This document shows positions 24,723-32,111 of a DNA stretch of 46,816 nt, in pieces (within the stretch, counting starts at the first letter, position 1; every line of letters begins with the position of its first letter). Location: IMG/VR virus record IMGVR_UViG_3300021420_000056, positions 1 through 46,816 of that record; one strand, given 5' to 3'. A program made the translations under genes and the position numbers. Below the pieces are notes generated by a model. It was given only the letters and a program-made list of their open reading frames with translations. It was not told the DNA's origin and ran no database searches. The DNA is from a virus.

Positions 24723-24875
24723 CTACTTCTTCTTGACTACTTTTTTCTTGGCGGGATGCGGTCCGCCGCGCTTGGCCTTGACGACGGCGCCCTTCTTGGC
24801 GGCGTTCTTCGGGCCGAACTCCATCTTCATTGCGCCCTTTTTCTTGGGCATCTTTTTCTTGGAGGTTTTCTTCAT
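24723..24875 (-). CDS. Highly basic Lys-rich microprotein, 50 aa
   Basis: Read directly: ATG at 24875-24873, TAG at 24725-24723, immediately before the portal ATG. It starts MKKTSKKKMPKKKGAMKM and ends PAKKKVVKKK; about two fifths of residues are Lys/Arg. It resembles nucleic-acid-binding tails. A role in packaging or nucleoprotein is inferred only from charge and place. Confidence 0.75.
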   Translation of the reverse strand: MKKTSKKKMPKKKGAMKMEFGPKNAAKKGAVVKAKRGGPHPAKKKVVKKK

Positions 24876-24903
24876 TCGGAATTCCGTTCTGGTCGAAACC
24901 AAG

Positions 24904-25098
24904 CTACTGATGCATCAAATCCTTCACCGTGCGGTGGCCCTGTCCTGGAAACTTTTTGGGCTTACCCTGCTTTTGCAGCTCAGCCACCGACATTGGAGTT
25001 GGATGCTTCTGGCCCGAACTTACCTGGCCCATGAGTTCGCCGGGCGTCCTACGCCCGACCGGAGCGAATTTCCAACGATTACGTCTTGTCACTGCCAT
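24904..25098 (-). CDS. Small basic hypothetical protein, 64 aa
   Basis: Starts MAVTRRNRWKFAPVGRRTPG. Rich in Lys, Arg, Gln and Pro, with a His-containing tail (HRTVKDLMHQ). 18 bases after the terminase stop. Not recognised. Confidence 0.65.
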   Translation of the reverse strand: MAVTRRNRWKFAPVGRRTPGELMGQVSSGQKHPTPMSVAELQKQGKPKKFPGQGHRTVKDLMHQ

Positions 25099-25116
25099 GC
25101 TCGCAAGTATCGCAGG

Positions 25117-26733
25117 TTACGAGCGTGGGGTCAACGGCCCGGTCCAGCCGCCCCGCGGGACGCCGCGCTGGTCTGGCGATCCGAACCCCGGAGGCTTCTT
25201 CTCCATCATATCGAGGTGCTGGTGAAAGAGGTCCACCGGCTCGCGATCGTCCCGCTCCATCATTATGGTCCGAGCCTTGGGAGCCATCTTCTCCATCTTG
25301 CGGCACATGGCGAGCGAGTCGAGGCAGTCGTCGTGGGAGAGCGACGGGTAATTATCCATCTCCCGAATGACCGGCCCGCACATTCCCTTGCGGAAGCGGA
25401 TCTTCTCGCCGTGGACCTTGTGCTCAAGCCCGAGGATGCGCTGAGCCTTGCCGGTCTTACCCTTCTCCTCGTCCTGAAGCGCGGCGTAGGATCGGACCAT
25501 CGTCGCCATCCCGGATTGGCGGATGAATCCAGTGAGCACGTTCATCATCTCGACGTCGGCCTGAGCCGTCTCGACGAGGAAGCAATCCGGATCGTATTTT
25601 AGGAGCAGCTTGATAATGTCGTGAGCCGCCTGCGACGGAAGCTTGCGCCACTCCTGGCTCTCCAGTACCCACCAGTTTTTGTCCGGATCGAATCCCACGA
25701 CGTTGAGCCCGAAGTTATCCGACGACGCCGCGGCGGTCAGCGCCGGGTCCATCGCAAGGACGACGTAGAGCGGCAGGAGCGCGGTCTCGCCGGGAAGCTG
25801 GAGCGCCTTGAACGGGCCGCGGATATACTCGCCCTCGAAAATCTTGATCTTGTCTTTGGGAAACGGCGCCATGCCAAGCTCGTGGACTTCCTGGAAATAC
25901 CACGAGGCAAACCAGCGCGGCAGCACGGTAAGGCGCTGCTGCTCAAGGAACTCTTCGTTTAGATCGCGCGGGAAGAAATAGACGAGGTCCCCGTTTTCAT
26001 CGCGCGTGTAAACCTTGCGAATATACTCCCGAAAGTCTGGCTGGTGACCGTTCTCGACCAGCTCGATGTTCTTCTCACGAATCTTGTGGTAGACGTCGAT
26101 GTTCGACCACTGCGTTCCGGTGACGAGCAGCACGCCCCACTTCGGGAGGACCGGCTTGGTCGAATCGATCAGCTTCTCGGCCTTCTGCATTTCCACGATC
26201 GAGTCGCAGTTCGTCTCGGTAACAAGGTCGTCACAGAGGATGAAATCGACGTGCTTGCCGGCGGCGGACGATTTGAGCCCGGATACCGCTACGGTCGGGT
26301 CGAGGATGCCCGCTCGCGTGCGCGTGTTGACCGTGAACTTAAACGTCGTCCAGAGCGGCGATCCGATTGAAACGTCGCCGAACGTGTCAAGAATCTCGGG
26401 ATTCTTCTGTAGCACCTCTTGGATCGCCGCGAGCATATCCTTGGCAAGCTCGCGAGCCGCGCGGTAGATCATAATGGAGATATCGGGAAAGCGCAGGACG
26501 AGGTAGACGATGAGCGCCTTAGCGAGCGACGTTTTGTAGGTGTAGCGCGGCGCGAGGTAAAGTTCTCGCGTCTGGGTGTTGGCGCTGAAATCCGGAATGC
26601 AGTGCTCCATCTCTTGCATCATCTCATCGTGCGGGAACTCTTCGAGCTTGTCCAGGATGCGCGTTATCCGGCAAAATCTGCGAAAGTCTGCGAGTAACCA
26701 CGCGGCTCGCTTCGGACGCGGGTAGACGTGCAA
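25117..26733 (-). CDS. terL: Terminase large subunit
   Basis: 538 aa. ATPase Walker A at residues 61-70 (APRYTYKTSL; Tyr replaces the usual Gly before Lys-Thr) and Walker B at about 164-169 (FILCDD). The C-terminal nuclease carries AMDPA around 335 and SHDDCLDSLAM around 480, the usual acidic metal-site residues of TerL nucleases. It would translocate DNA into the procapsid. The start is a TTG directly after the previous TAG (TAGTTG). Confidence 0.93.
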   Translation of the reverse strand: MHVYPRPKRAAWLLADFRRFCRITRILDKLEEFPHDEMMQEMEHCIPDFSANTQTRELYLAPRYTYKTSLAKALIVYLVLRFPDISIMIYRAARELAKDMLAAIQEVLQKNPEILDTFGDVSIGSPLWTTFKFTVNTRTRAGILDPTVAVSGLKSSAAGKHVDFILCDDLVTETNCDSIVEMQKAEKLIDSTKPVLPKWGVLLVTGTQWSNIDVYHKIREKNIELVENGHQPDFREYIRKVYTRDENGDLVYFFPRDLNEEFLEQQRLTVLPRWFASWYFQEVHELGMAPFPKDKIKIFEGEYIRGPFKALQLPGETALLPLYVVLAMDPALTAAASSDNFGLNVVGFDPDKNWWVLESQEWRKLPSQAAHDIIKLLLKYDPDCFLVETAQADVEMMNVLTGFIRQSGMATMVRSYAALQDEEKGKTGKAQRILGLEHKVHGEKIRFRKGMCGPVIREMDNYPSLSHDDCLDSLAMCRKMEKMAPKARTIMMERDDREPVDLFHQHLDMMEKKPPGFGSPDQRGVPRGGWTGPLTPRS

Positions 26734-27366
26734 CTATTCGCCTTCGGGTTCGGCTTCGGGGGCGTTGCGCGCGGCGTCTACGAGCGCAGGCGACGCATCA
26801 ATGGTGCGCGCCTTCACCGAGCGCGGGGTGTCGTCAATCACCATCGCGCGACGGCGCCGTTCGCGGCCCTCGTTCTGCATCATCCGCATGAAGCGCGTTC
26901 CGGCGTCGAGCGCCTTGACTGCATCGCCCAAGCTCTCCGCTCCTTGGCCGTCTTTGAGGACGCGCGCGAGGAGCTTGCTGAAAGCTGGCGTGTTGGCCGC
27001 CTTCGCATTGGCGAGCCCCGCATTGGCGAACTGCTCGAGGAGATACTGCACCGCCGGATGATCGAATGCCTCGAACGCTCGAACGCGGCAGGTGTAGGAT
27101 GACGGATCGAGTTCGTAGGCCGCAGCGTAGGCGTTGACGATCGCTTGACGCTGGGGGTTGCGGCGCTGGTGCGTGAGGTAATCGAACGCGCAGACAAAGC
27201 GCAGAATGCCAAGGTCTCCGCCGTAGTAAACGAACCCCTCGGCGTCCTCCTCGCTAATCCTCGAGCGCCACTGCTCGAACATTTCCAGGTCGATACCGAA
27301 CCGGATACCCGATCCGTCCATGCCCAGCAGCGGGCGCTCAGGTTGTGGCGGACTTTCCTCTAGCAC
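26734..27366 (-). CDS. Probable terminase small subunit, 210 aa
   Basis: It directly precedes the large subunit and ends where that begins. Charged, helical, Arg/Ala-rich (QRRNPQRQAIVNAYAAAYE, RRRRAMVIDD), with a C-terminal disordered stretch. A role in DNA recognition is inferred from position; no HTH motif is convincing. Start uncertain: GTG at 27366 overlaps the previous gene by 29 bases, and an ATG at 27321 would not. Confidence 0.6.
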   Translation of the reverse strand: MLEESPPQPERPLLGMDGSGIRFGIDLEMFEQWRSRISEEDAEGFVYYGGDLGILRFVCAFDYLTHQRRNPQRQAIVNAYAAAYELDPSSYTCRVRAFEAFDHPAVQYLLEQFANAGLANAKAANTPAFSKLLARVLKDGQGAESLGDAVKALDAGTRFMRMMQNEGRERRRRAMVIDDTPRSVKARTIDASPALVDAARNAPEAEPEGE

Positions 27367-27526
27367 GATACTTTTCTAAGGCGTCTAGGAACTTGGCGGC
27401 CGGAACGACCTTGCGCCAGAGAAGGCGTCGGCTGCCGAACTGCACGAGTTCGATACCGCCCTCCTGCGCGTCGTTTATCTGAAACTCGGAGTGCGTCTCG
27501 ACAACAACGTCCGTGGGTTCAGCCAC
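27338..27526 (-). CDS. Small hypothetical protein, 62 aa
   Basis: GTG start shares a base with the previous stop (TAGTG). Mixed composition (VVVETHSEFQINDAQEGG, RRLLWRKVVPAAKFLDALEKY). Part of a chain of overlapping small genes before the terminase. Unknown. Confidence 0.65.
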   Translation of the reverse strand: MAEPTDVVVETHSEFQINDAQEGGIELVQFGSRRLLWRKVVPAAKFLDALEKYRARGKSATT

Positions 27527-27687
27527 TAACCGCGGCCTTTATTTCGGGGACGGCGCGAACCGCTCGGGGTACGGCGCGCTTGCTCTTTCTTGAACTTGAC
27601 GCTCGGCATGATTTTCGTCTCGCCGTCCTCTGGCTTGTTGCCGCGCTCCATGAGGTTTTTTATCCGCTTTGGATGGATGACGTTCAC
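27526..27687 (-). CDS. Basic small protein, 53 aa
   Basis: Read directly: GTG at 27687-27685 overlaps the DUF6496 stop (GTGA); stop TAG at 27528-27526. Sequence VNVIHPKRIKNLMERG then Arg/Lys-rich to the end (ARRTPSGSRRPRNKGRG). Probably nucleic-acid binding by charge. Function unknown. Confidence 0.68.
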   Translation of the reverse strand: MNVIHPKRIKNLMERGNKPEDGETKIMPSVKFKKEQARRTPSGSRRPRNKGRG

Positions 27688-27890
27688 TTCTTGGCCTTCT
27701 TTCTCTTCGGAACTTTCGCCCCGGATTTGCGCGCTTTGCTTAGACCGATAGCGATAGCCTGCACCTTGGATTTTACCTTTGGACCAGCCTTCGATCCACT
27801 GTGGAGTTTACCGCGCTTGAACTCGTGCATCGCGGTTCGTACCCCCTGGGCGGATTTCTTCTCGCCTTTCTTGCGCTTCAGTAGTGGCAT
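27684..27890 (-). CDS. DUF6496-like Lys/Arg-rich protein, 68 aa
   Basis: Contains the family core MHEFKRGKLHSGSK...VKSKVQAIAIGLSKARKSGAKVP, seen in many phage genomes. The remainder is Lys-rich. Function of the family is unknown. It overlaps the next gene and precedes the terminase block. Confidence 0.82.
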   Translation of the reverse strand: MPLLKRKKGEKKSAQGVRTAMHEFKRGKLHSGSKAGPKVKSKVQAIAIGLSKARKSGAKVPKRKKAKK

Positions 27891-27938
27891 CCGTCGAAGT
27901 CCTCCGATTCCTCCCCATTCTCCCCGAACGGGTCGTGG

Positions 27939-28037
27939 CTAGTCGTCAACATCATACACGCTTCCATCGTCCTCCTCCATCCACTCCTCGCTGGTATCCT
28001 CCCGAACGGGGAGCGGCGGGATATAGTCGCAGCTCAC
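27939..28037 (-). CDS. Acidic microprotein, 32 aa
   Basis: GTG at 28037-28035 overlaps the zinc-ribbon stop (GTGA); TAG at 27941-27939. Sequence runs VSCDYIPPLPVREDTSEEWM then EEDDGSVYDVDD. Overlap with the stop supports translation, but it is tiny and could be spurious. Confidence 0.5.
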   Translation of the reverse strand: MSCDYIPPLPVREDTSEEWMEEDDGSVYDVDD

Positions 28038-28222
28038 CACGCCCTCTTAGACGCGCCGGTCCCGCCAGGAACCTTGGCTCGTCCGGGAACGCAAACCTGG
28101 CGCTCGCACTTCCCAGTGATCTTGCAGCGAACGCATTCAACCGCATCGGCTTCTAGGTTGATATTGTGCAGCGCCTCGAACTCGTGGCCGCACGCTCCGC
28201 AGTGGTAAGAGTAAAAGGGAAT
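28034..28222 (-). CDS. FmdB-like zinc ribbon, apparent ATT start, 62 aa
   Basis: The frame IPFYSYHCGACGHEFEALHN followed by VECVRCKITGKCERQVC fits FmdB-type zinc ribbons, which typically begin MPFYEY...C. No ATG/GTG/TTG is available in this frame: the preceding codons are TAG, ACG, GCA, then ATT. A GAGGT Shine-Dalgarno lies 8 bases before the ATT at 28222-28220, which supports translation from ATT. Confidence 0.68.
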   Translation of the reverse strand: MPFYSYHCGACGHEFEALHNINLEADAVECVRCKITGKCERQVCVPGRAKVPGGTGASKRAW

Positions 28223-28233
28223 TGCCGTCTACC

Positions 28234-28515
28234 TCACTTCGCCAGTATGCAGTGTTTTTCGGAGAGGAATGTTAGCTCCTCGCCTTCGCTATCCCGCACC
28301 GCGTTCTCCGCTCCGTAGCGGTAGACGACGGTGTCGCCCGGTTTGACCTGGTCGCATCCGAAGGTGGCGAGAACCTCTCCGACCATTTTAGTGCGGCGCG
28401 TTACGTCTTTATTGTAGAGCCCGATCTCGACGTGCAGGCCGCTGGCGGTTACCCCGCTTCCGATGCGCGGTGTAATAATCATCAGGCCGCGATGGAACGG
28501 GCGCCACGCCTTCAT
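28234..28515 (-). CDS. GroES-like co-chaperonin, 93 aa (first copy)
   Basis: Start chosen at ATG 28515, overlapping the upstream TGA (ATGA), rather than the GTG at 28524. Cpn10 layout: N-terminal strand LMIITPRIGS, loop GVTASGLHVEIG, the segment MVGEVLATFGCDQVKPGDTV, then EGEELTFLSEKHCILA near the end. GroES-type phage proteins (T4 gp31) help host GroEL fold the capsid. A second copy lies at 29628. Confidence 0.8.
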   Translation of the reverse strand: MKAWRPFHRGLMIITPRIGSGVTASGLHVEIGLYNKDVTRRTKMVGEVLATFGCDQVKPGDTVVYRYGAENAVRDSEGEELTFLSEKHCILAK

Positions 28516-28658
28516 GGAAACCACTGCGTAGGTTTATATCCTAGCCGCTTCTCCATCTCGCGCAGGCGTCGTCGATTTCCGACTAACCCGAACCATGTGA
28601 ACCCGATAACCATCCAGGTAACCGCTAGCACGCAATCAGTAATTTGGCAAGAGTTCAT
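28512..28658 (-). CDS. Single-span membrane microprotein, 48 aa
   Basis: Read directly: ATG 28658-28656 overlaps the upstream stop (ATGA), TGA 28514-28512. Hydrophobic segment ITDCVLAVTWMVIGFTWFGLV then a basic tail (RRRLREMEKRLGYK). Positive-inside placement suggests an N-out, C-in topology. Function unknown. Confidence 0.68.
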   Translation of the reverse strand: MNSCQITDCVLAVTWMVIGFTWFGLVGNRRRLREMEKRLGYKPTQWFP

Positions 28659-29290
28659 ACGACCGTCACCTCGATATCGTCCTCGACGGGAGCTTCCGCC
28701 GCCGCGGCGCCGCTATCTTCCGGTGGCGTCGGCTTGGTGAAAGCGGGCGCTGCGGCTCCTCCCTCCTCTTCTGGAGGCGGCTCCTGAATTGATACGACGG
28801 CGACGGTCGCTTCCTCCGGCGGGGTCCAGACGCGAGTCGACGCTACAGGTAGCCCAGCATCCTGACCCATCCAGCCGGCGCCTCGTGGCTCAGCCTTCGT
28901 CGGCGCGCGATGCAACGGAGCATCTCCACTTTCTATTACAGTTCCCTCACGCACCTCGGGGAGATGCTCGAGCGGCCGGGGTCCGCCGAACGGCGTGTTG
29001 TCGTTCTCGTAGAAGCGCACGCCCAGCTCGAGGCAGAGCTCGGCCTGGATCTTCGGCTCGCGCCCGAACTTCTCGGACAGCTTGAGCAGCGAGAGATACA
29101 CCGGCCCGCGCACCAGCACGCGGAGGGGTTTGCTGTTCTTGCGCTCGGCGGCGCGGCGCTCTTTGAACTCCCGCTCCTCGCGATCGAGCTCGGACAGCGC
29201 AGCTGCGTCCTTGGTGCGGCGCGGCTTCGCTCCACCCGGGTTGTGCGATCCGCTCCGGCGGACCGGGATTACCGTTTTTGGCTCGGCCAT
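28655..29290 (-). CDS. Hypothetical protein with acidic C-terminus, 211 aa
   Basis: A basic, helical N-terminal half (DREEREFKERRAAERKNSK) with a probable globular core (RVLVRGPVYLSLLKLSEKF). The last 80 residues are Pro/Glu/Ala low complexity ending DDIEVTVV. Possibly a scaffold-like or binding protein. Not recognised. Confidence 0.65.
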   Translation of the reverse strand: MAEPKTVIPVRRSGSHNPGGAKPRRTKDAAALSELDREEREFKERRAAERKNSKPLRVLVRGPVYLSLLKLSEKFGREPKIQAELCLELGVRFYENDNTPFGGPRPLEHLPEVREGTVIESGDAPLHRAPTKAEPRGAGWMGQDAGLPVASTRVWTPPEEATVAVVSIQEPPPEEEGGAAAPAFTKPTPPEDSGAAAAEAPVEDDIEVTVV

Positions 29291-29628
29291 TGTTCGGACG
29301 CGGTGCGGGCGGGAGGTTCATTGACGGAGAGAACCGGAACGTCGGCTTCCGGCTGAAAGCGCAAGCTCGCAACGAACCCATCGTAGAAGTCGTCATCGCT
29401 TACCGCTGGCGGCATATAGAAACCGATGGAGTTTAGGCTAAAGACCGGGTCGTCCCGCGGCGTGACGCGCCTAACCCAGCAAGTCGAAATGGTTCGGAAT
29501 AGGTCCTGCTCGGTAATGTCGCGGCGGAAGGCGTGGGTCCGCATGAAGGCATGGAGCGCTGGCGGTAGCGGCATGTTGAAAGGCTCCGTGCATGGTGGTC
29601 CGCGGTATCCGCCTCTCGGTCGTCCCAC
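29269..29628 (-). CDS. Hypothetical protein, 119 aa
   Basis: GTG start shares a base with the GroES stop (TAGTG); a later ATG at residue 19 is possible. Contains HAFRRDITEQDLFRTISTCW and NSIGFYMPPAVSDDDFYDGF. No family recognised. Confidence 0.6.
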   Translation of the reverse strand: MGRPRGGYRGPPCTEPFNMPLPPALHAFMRTHAFRRDITEQDLFRTISTCWVRRVTPRDDPVFSLNSIGFYMPPAVSDDDFYDGFVASLRFQPEADVPVLSVNEPPARTASEQWPSQKR

Positions 29629-29981
29629 TACTCTCTCCCGAGCGCCGCCTTGCGGACTTCATCGTCGACGGTCTGGCCGTAGAACTCGGCGCTGTCGTCG
29701 TCGTCCAGGACGGCGAGAATGTCGCGGTCGGTGACAAAATAGAGCGTCTCGCCGTTGATCGTCGCGGTGTAGCCCTGGCGCAGGTAGAGGACGCGGTCGC
29801 CCTTGCCGAGATCGATCGGGATGCGCTTGCCGTAGCTCATCTCGCCCGGCCCGACCTCGACTACCTCGGCCTCTTGCGAGCGCTCTCGAACCTCCTGGGC
29901 GAGAATAATCTTGCTGCCCTGGGTGGCCTGCTCGCGCATGAGCTTCGGGCGCAGCGCGATTTGCGCGTTCAGGCACCTCAC
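29628..29981 (-). CDS. GroES-like co-chaperonin, 117 aa (second copy)
   Basis: Cpn10 landmarks: IALRPKLMREQATQGSKIIL, then AEVVEVGPGEMSYGKRIP, LGKGDRVLYLRQGYTATING, ETLYFVTDRDILAVLDD. The C-terminal extension (AEFYGQTVDDEVRKA) is extra. It differs clearly from the copy at 28234, so it is a paralogue, not a recent duplicate. Probable role with host GroEL in head or tail protein folding. Confidence 0.85.
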   Translation of the reverse strand: MRCLNAQIALRPKLMREQATQGSKIILAQEVRERSQEAEVVEVGPGEMSYGKRIPIDLGKGDRVLYLRQGYTATINGETLYFVTDRDILAVLDDDDSAEFYGQTVDDEVRKAALGRE

Positions 29982-30511
29982 GTCGTGGTCTCCACGAACT
30001 CAGCCTCGACCGACTCGGGACGTTCCTCTTGACCTGCATTGAGGGCCGCCGAGGCGTCGGGCATCTTCCCGGTCATGTAGACACGCGCTATTTGAGGCTG
30101 CAGATATTCCGAAACCGTCTGCTGATTCGGAAGAACAGTCCCCGAAAGGAACTCGTCCTCGAAGGTAGAGATACCTAAAGCGACGGCTTCGATCTTTGCC
30201 TTAATAACGAGATAGAGCGCTCGCCAGCGCGAACGAATGAGTTGTTCGTACGCCTTCACTTGCTCTTTCGGAGTACGCATGAAACGTCCGGAATCGGTGT
30301 AGATTACACGGTCGTCCTCTCTGCTGGGCAAGGGCAACACGAGTTTGATGCGGCGACCTTCCATTTCAAAACCCACGGTATCTTCATCCGGCGAGTTTAG
30401 ATATCCAAAGTGCGTAGCGCCATTTTTCGTGAGTAATTTATGAATGTCGTTGCGCGTGCGTTCGCTCGGAGTTTCGCTGCTGGCCGCATATGCGCGGCGG
30501 GTGGCAGTCAT
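29978..30511 (-). CDS. Hypothetical phage protein, 177 aa
   Basis: Charged alpha/beta protein with segments GATHFGYLNSPDEDTVGFEM, IKLVLPLPSREDDRVIY and QLIRSRWRALYLVIKAKIEA. C-terminus low-complexity acidic. It starts with an ATGA overlap. No assigned function. Confidence 0.68.
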   Translation of the reverse strand: MTATRRAYAASSETPSERTRNDIHKLLTKNGATHFGYLNSPDEDTVGFEMEGRRIKLVLPLPSREDDRVIYTDSGRFMRTPKEQVKAYEQLIRSRWRALYLVIKAKIEAVALGISTFEDEFLSGTVLPNQQTVSEYLQPQIARVYMTGKMPDASAALNAGQEERPESVEAEFVETTT

Positions 30512-30663
30512 GGTTTTTCCTTGGTTGATGGACGCGGCGGATCGACAGGCGGCTCTCCGTATTGAAGTCCGAGTCTCCGAGCAATAGCTTCGACCTGCGT
30601 TCGCGTCTTTCCGAGCTTAATTTGTCGATAGCCAGTATTATTGTGGTGCCGTCGAGTTTTCAC
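30508..30663 (-). CDS. Small basic protein, 51 aa
   Basis: Read directly: GTG 30663-30661 overlaps the upstream TGA (GTGA), TGA 30510-30508. Begins VKTRRHHNNTGYRQIKLGKT and ends in Pro/Lys-rich tail. QVEAIARRLGL is a possible helix-turn-helix-like segment. Unknown. Confidence 0.65.
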   Translation of the reverse strand: MKTRRHHNNTGYRQIKLGKTRTQVEAIARRLGLQYGEPPVDPPRPSTKEKP

Positions 30664-31016
30664 TGCTCGCTCTCCACGACCGGGCGCTGCCCGAGCCCCT
30701 GCGGCTTCTCGCCTTCACCCTCGGTCCCAGCACGCGGCGCGGCGCCGTAGCGTTCCGCGATGTTGCGCGGCATTTGCTCGGGAACGTCGCCCGCGGCCTG
30801 CGCCTCCATGATCTCGCGAAGGTCCGACCCTGGGACGCGAGTCACCAGCGCGCAGCCCTCTTCGATGATCCCCAGCAGCTCGTCGGCGATATGGTCGTCG
30901 ACGCCGCCGTATTGCTTCAGCACGCCTTGGAAAGTAACGACGGCGATGACGAATTCGTTAGGGACGTTCTGCCCGGACTCACGAGCGGTTAAAACAACCA
31001 CGTCTTGCGACTTCAC
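30660..31016 (-). CDS. Hypothetical protein, 118 aa
   Basis: Globular N-terminal 70 residues (VVVLTARESGQNVPNEFVI, TFQGVLKQYGGVDDHI) with a Glu/Gln-rich tail. Overlaps both neighbours by 4 bases. Not recognised. Confidence 0.62.
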   Translation of the reverse strand: MKSQDVVVLTARESGQNVPNEFVIAVVTFQGVLKQYGGVDDHIADELLGIIEEGCALVTRVPGSDLREIMEAQAAGDVPEQMPRNIAERYGAAPRAGTEGEGEKPQGLGQRPVVESEQ

Positions 31017-31240
31017 GGCTTGTACTCCCGGAGAGCATCTACGACAAGGTTGCTATGATGCATCACGATTCCCGCTAGATCATAGTTCGCTTTTCGGGCT
31101 CGCTTAGCGGCTGCCTCGCTTGGATCGTCATTATGATCAGCATCCCAGCATTTTGCAACCGCCTTGGCTATCGCGGTCGCTAACTTCTTCGGACTGTCAA
31201 ACCATGGCTCGTGGCAGGCTACCATCTCGCTAACTTTCAC
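31013..31240 (-). CDS. Small hypothetical protein, 75 aa
   Basis: Helical with KKLATAIAKAVAKCWDADHN and a tail DLAGIVMHHSNLVVDALREY. The MHHS segment could bind metal. Overlapping start and stop with neighbours. Unknown. Confidence 0.62.
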   Translation of the reverse strand: MKVSEMVACHEPWFDSPKKLATAIAKAVAKCWDADHNDDPSEAAAKRARKANYDLAGIVMHHSNLVVDALREYKP

Positions 31241-31593
31241 TTGTAGAACTCGCTCCTTTCATTGAAGCGGTGGCTGCGGGCTAGCACGCGGTCGGCCTCG
31301 TCGGCCTGCACGTCGAAGAACTCCTCGGCGATCTCGCGCTGGGCGAGAAGCAACAGCGCTGCGTCGTTGTCGAACGCGAAGCCTTTGCGGATATGCGGAT
31401 GCTCACGAAGGCGCCGCCAAACCCCAGCCCCGAGCAGCATGAGCATACCGCCCACCTCCGGGTAGCGCCGCCGCTCCGTCTCGACGATCTCCCAAACGAC
31501 GTCGTCCAAAATGGGGGAAACTCGGACCTCCCGAGCGATCTTGGCAGAGCGTTTGTTCCTCGGTCGCCCAGGACGACGCTTGAGCTGGTTCAC
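31237..31593 (-). CDS. Hypothetical protein with AT-hook-like N-terminus, 118 aa
   Basis: LKRRPGRPRNKRSAK near the start carries a GRP core flanked by Arg/Lys, as in AT-hooks. The remainder is a helical domain (LDDVVWEIVETERRRYPEVG). A DNA-binding role is inferred from this motif only. Confidence 0.6.
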   Translation of the reverse strand: MNQLKRRPGRPRNKRSAKIAREVRVSPILDDVVWEIVETERRRYPEVGGMLMLLGAGVWRRLREHPHIRKGFAFDNDAALLLLAQREIAEEFFDVQADEADRVLARSHRFNERSEFYK

Positions 31594-32057
31594 TCACTTG
31601 CGGGCTCGGGCGGCTTCTCTTCCTCGGGCGGCGGCGCGATATCAAGCTGCGCCACGCCATGCTCGTCGGCCATCTGCGCTCCGGGGACGAACTCGTGCCC
31701 CTCAATCGGATGATCCGCTCGCCGCTGGTTACACATGCCCGTCGCGAGCGGCGCCGCGCAGAGCCGGTCCGGATTCTCGTCGTCCGCCGGCACGCTCGCA
31801 GCTTGCGGCTGGAAGGCTTGAACGATCAGCGCCGCGATCCCGGCGATCATATCGCGCATCGAATCGGTCGTGGCTTGACGGACGACGTGATAGATTTGCT
31901 TCGCGGCGTTCTCGTCGAGCGCGGCCATGTACGTAAACGGCATGGCGAAGGTGTTGCCCTTCGCGTCGCGGACGACCATGTGACGGAACTGCGGTTGACC
32001 TGGCGGCGGCGCGCCCGGAATGTGCAAGCGCGATGGTCCGACTTGTTCGGCGCTCAC
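31590..32057 (-). CDS. Hypothetical protein, first gene of leftward block, 155 aa
   Basis: The frame extends to a GTG at 32111, but that start has no ribosome-binding site. The GTG at 32057 (VSAEQVGPSRLHIPG) overlaps the stop of a tiny leader ORF that has a strong GAGGAG site. The protein is mixed, with a hydrophobic helix (MRDMIAGIAALIVQAF) and Cys pair (CAAPLATGMC), ending in a Pro/Glu-rich tail. Start choice is uncertain. Confidence 0.58.
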   Translation of the reverse strand: MSAEQVGPSRLHIPGAPPPGQPQFRHMVVRDAKGNTFAMPFTYMAALDENAAKQIYHVVRQATTDSMRDMIAGIAALIVQAFQPQAASVPADDENPDRLCAAPLATGMCNQRRADHPIEGHEFVPGAQMADEHGVAQLDIAPPPEEEKPPEPASE

Positions 32058-32083
32058 GCTTTGCGGCCCAAAGTTGACTCCAT
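32054..32083 (-). CDS. Leader micro-ORF MESTLGRKA (9 aa)
   Basis: ATG 32083-32081 has GAGGAG five bases upstream on the minus strand. Its TGA overlaps the GTG at 32057 (GTGA), so ribosomes finishing it could re-initiate on the next gene. Too short for certainty. Confidence 0.4.
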   Translation of the reverse strand: MESTLGRKA

Positions 32084-32111
32084 CGTGTCTCCTCGTGTCA
32101 CCGCGCGACAC

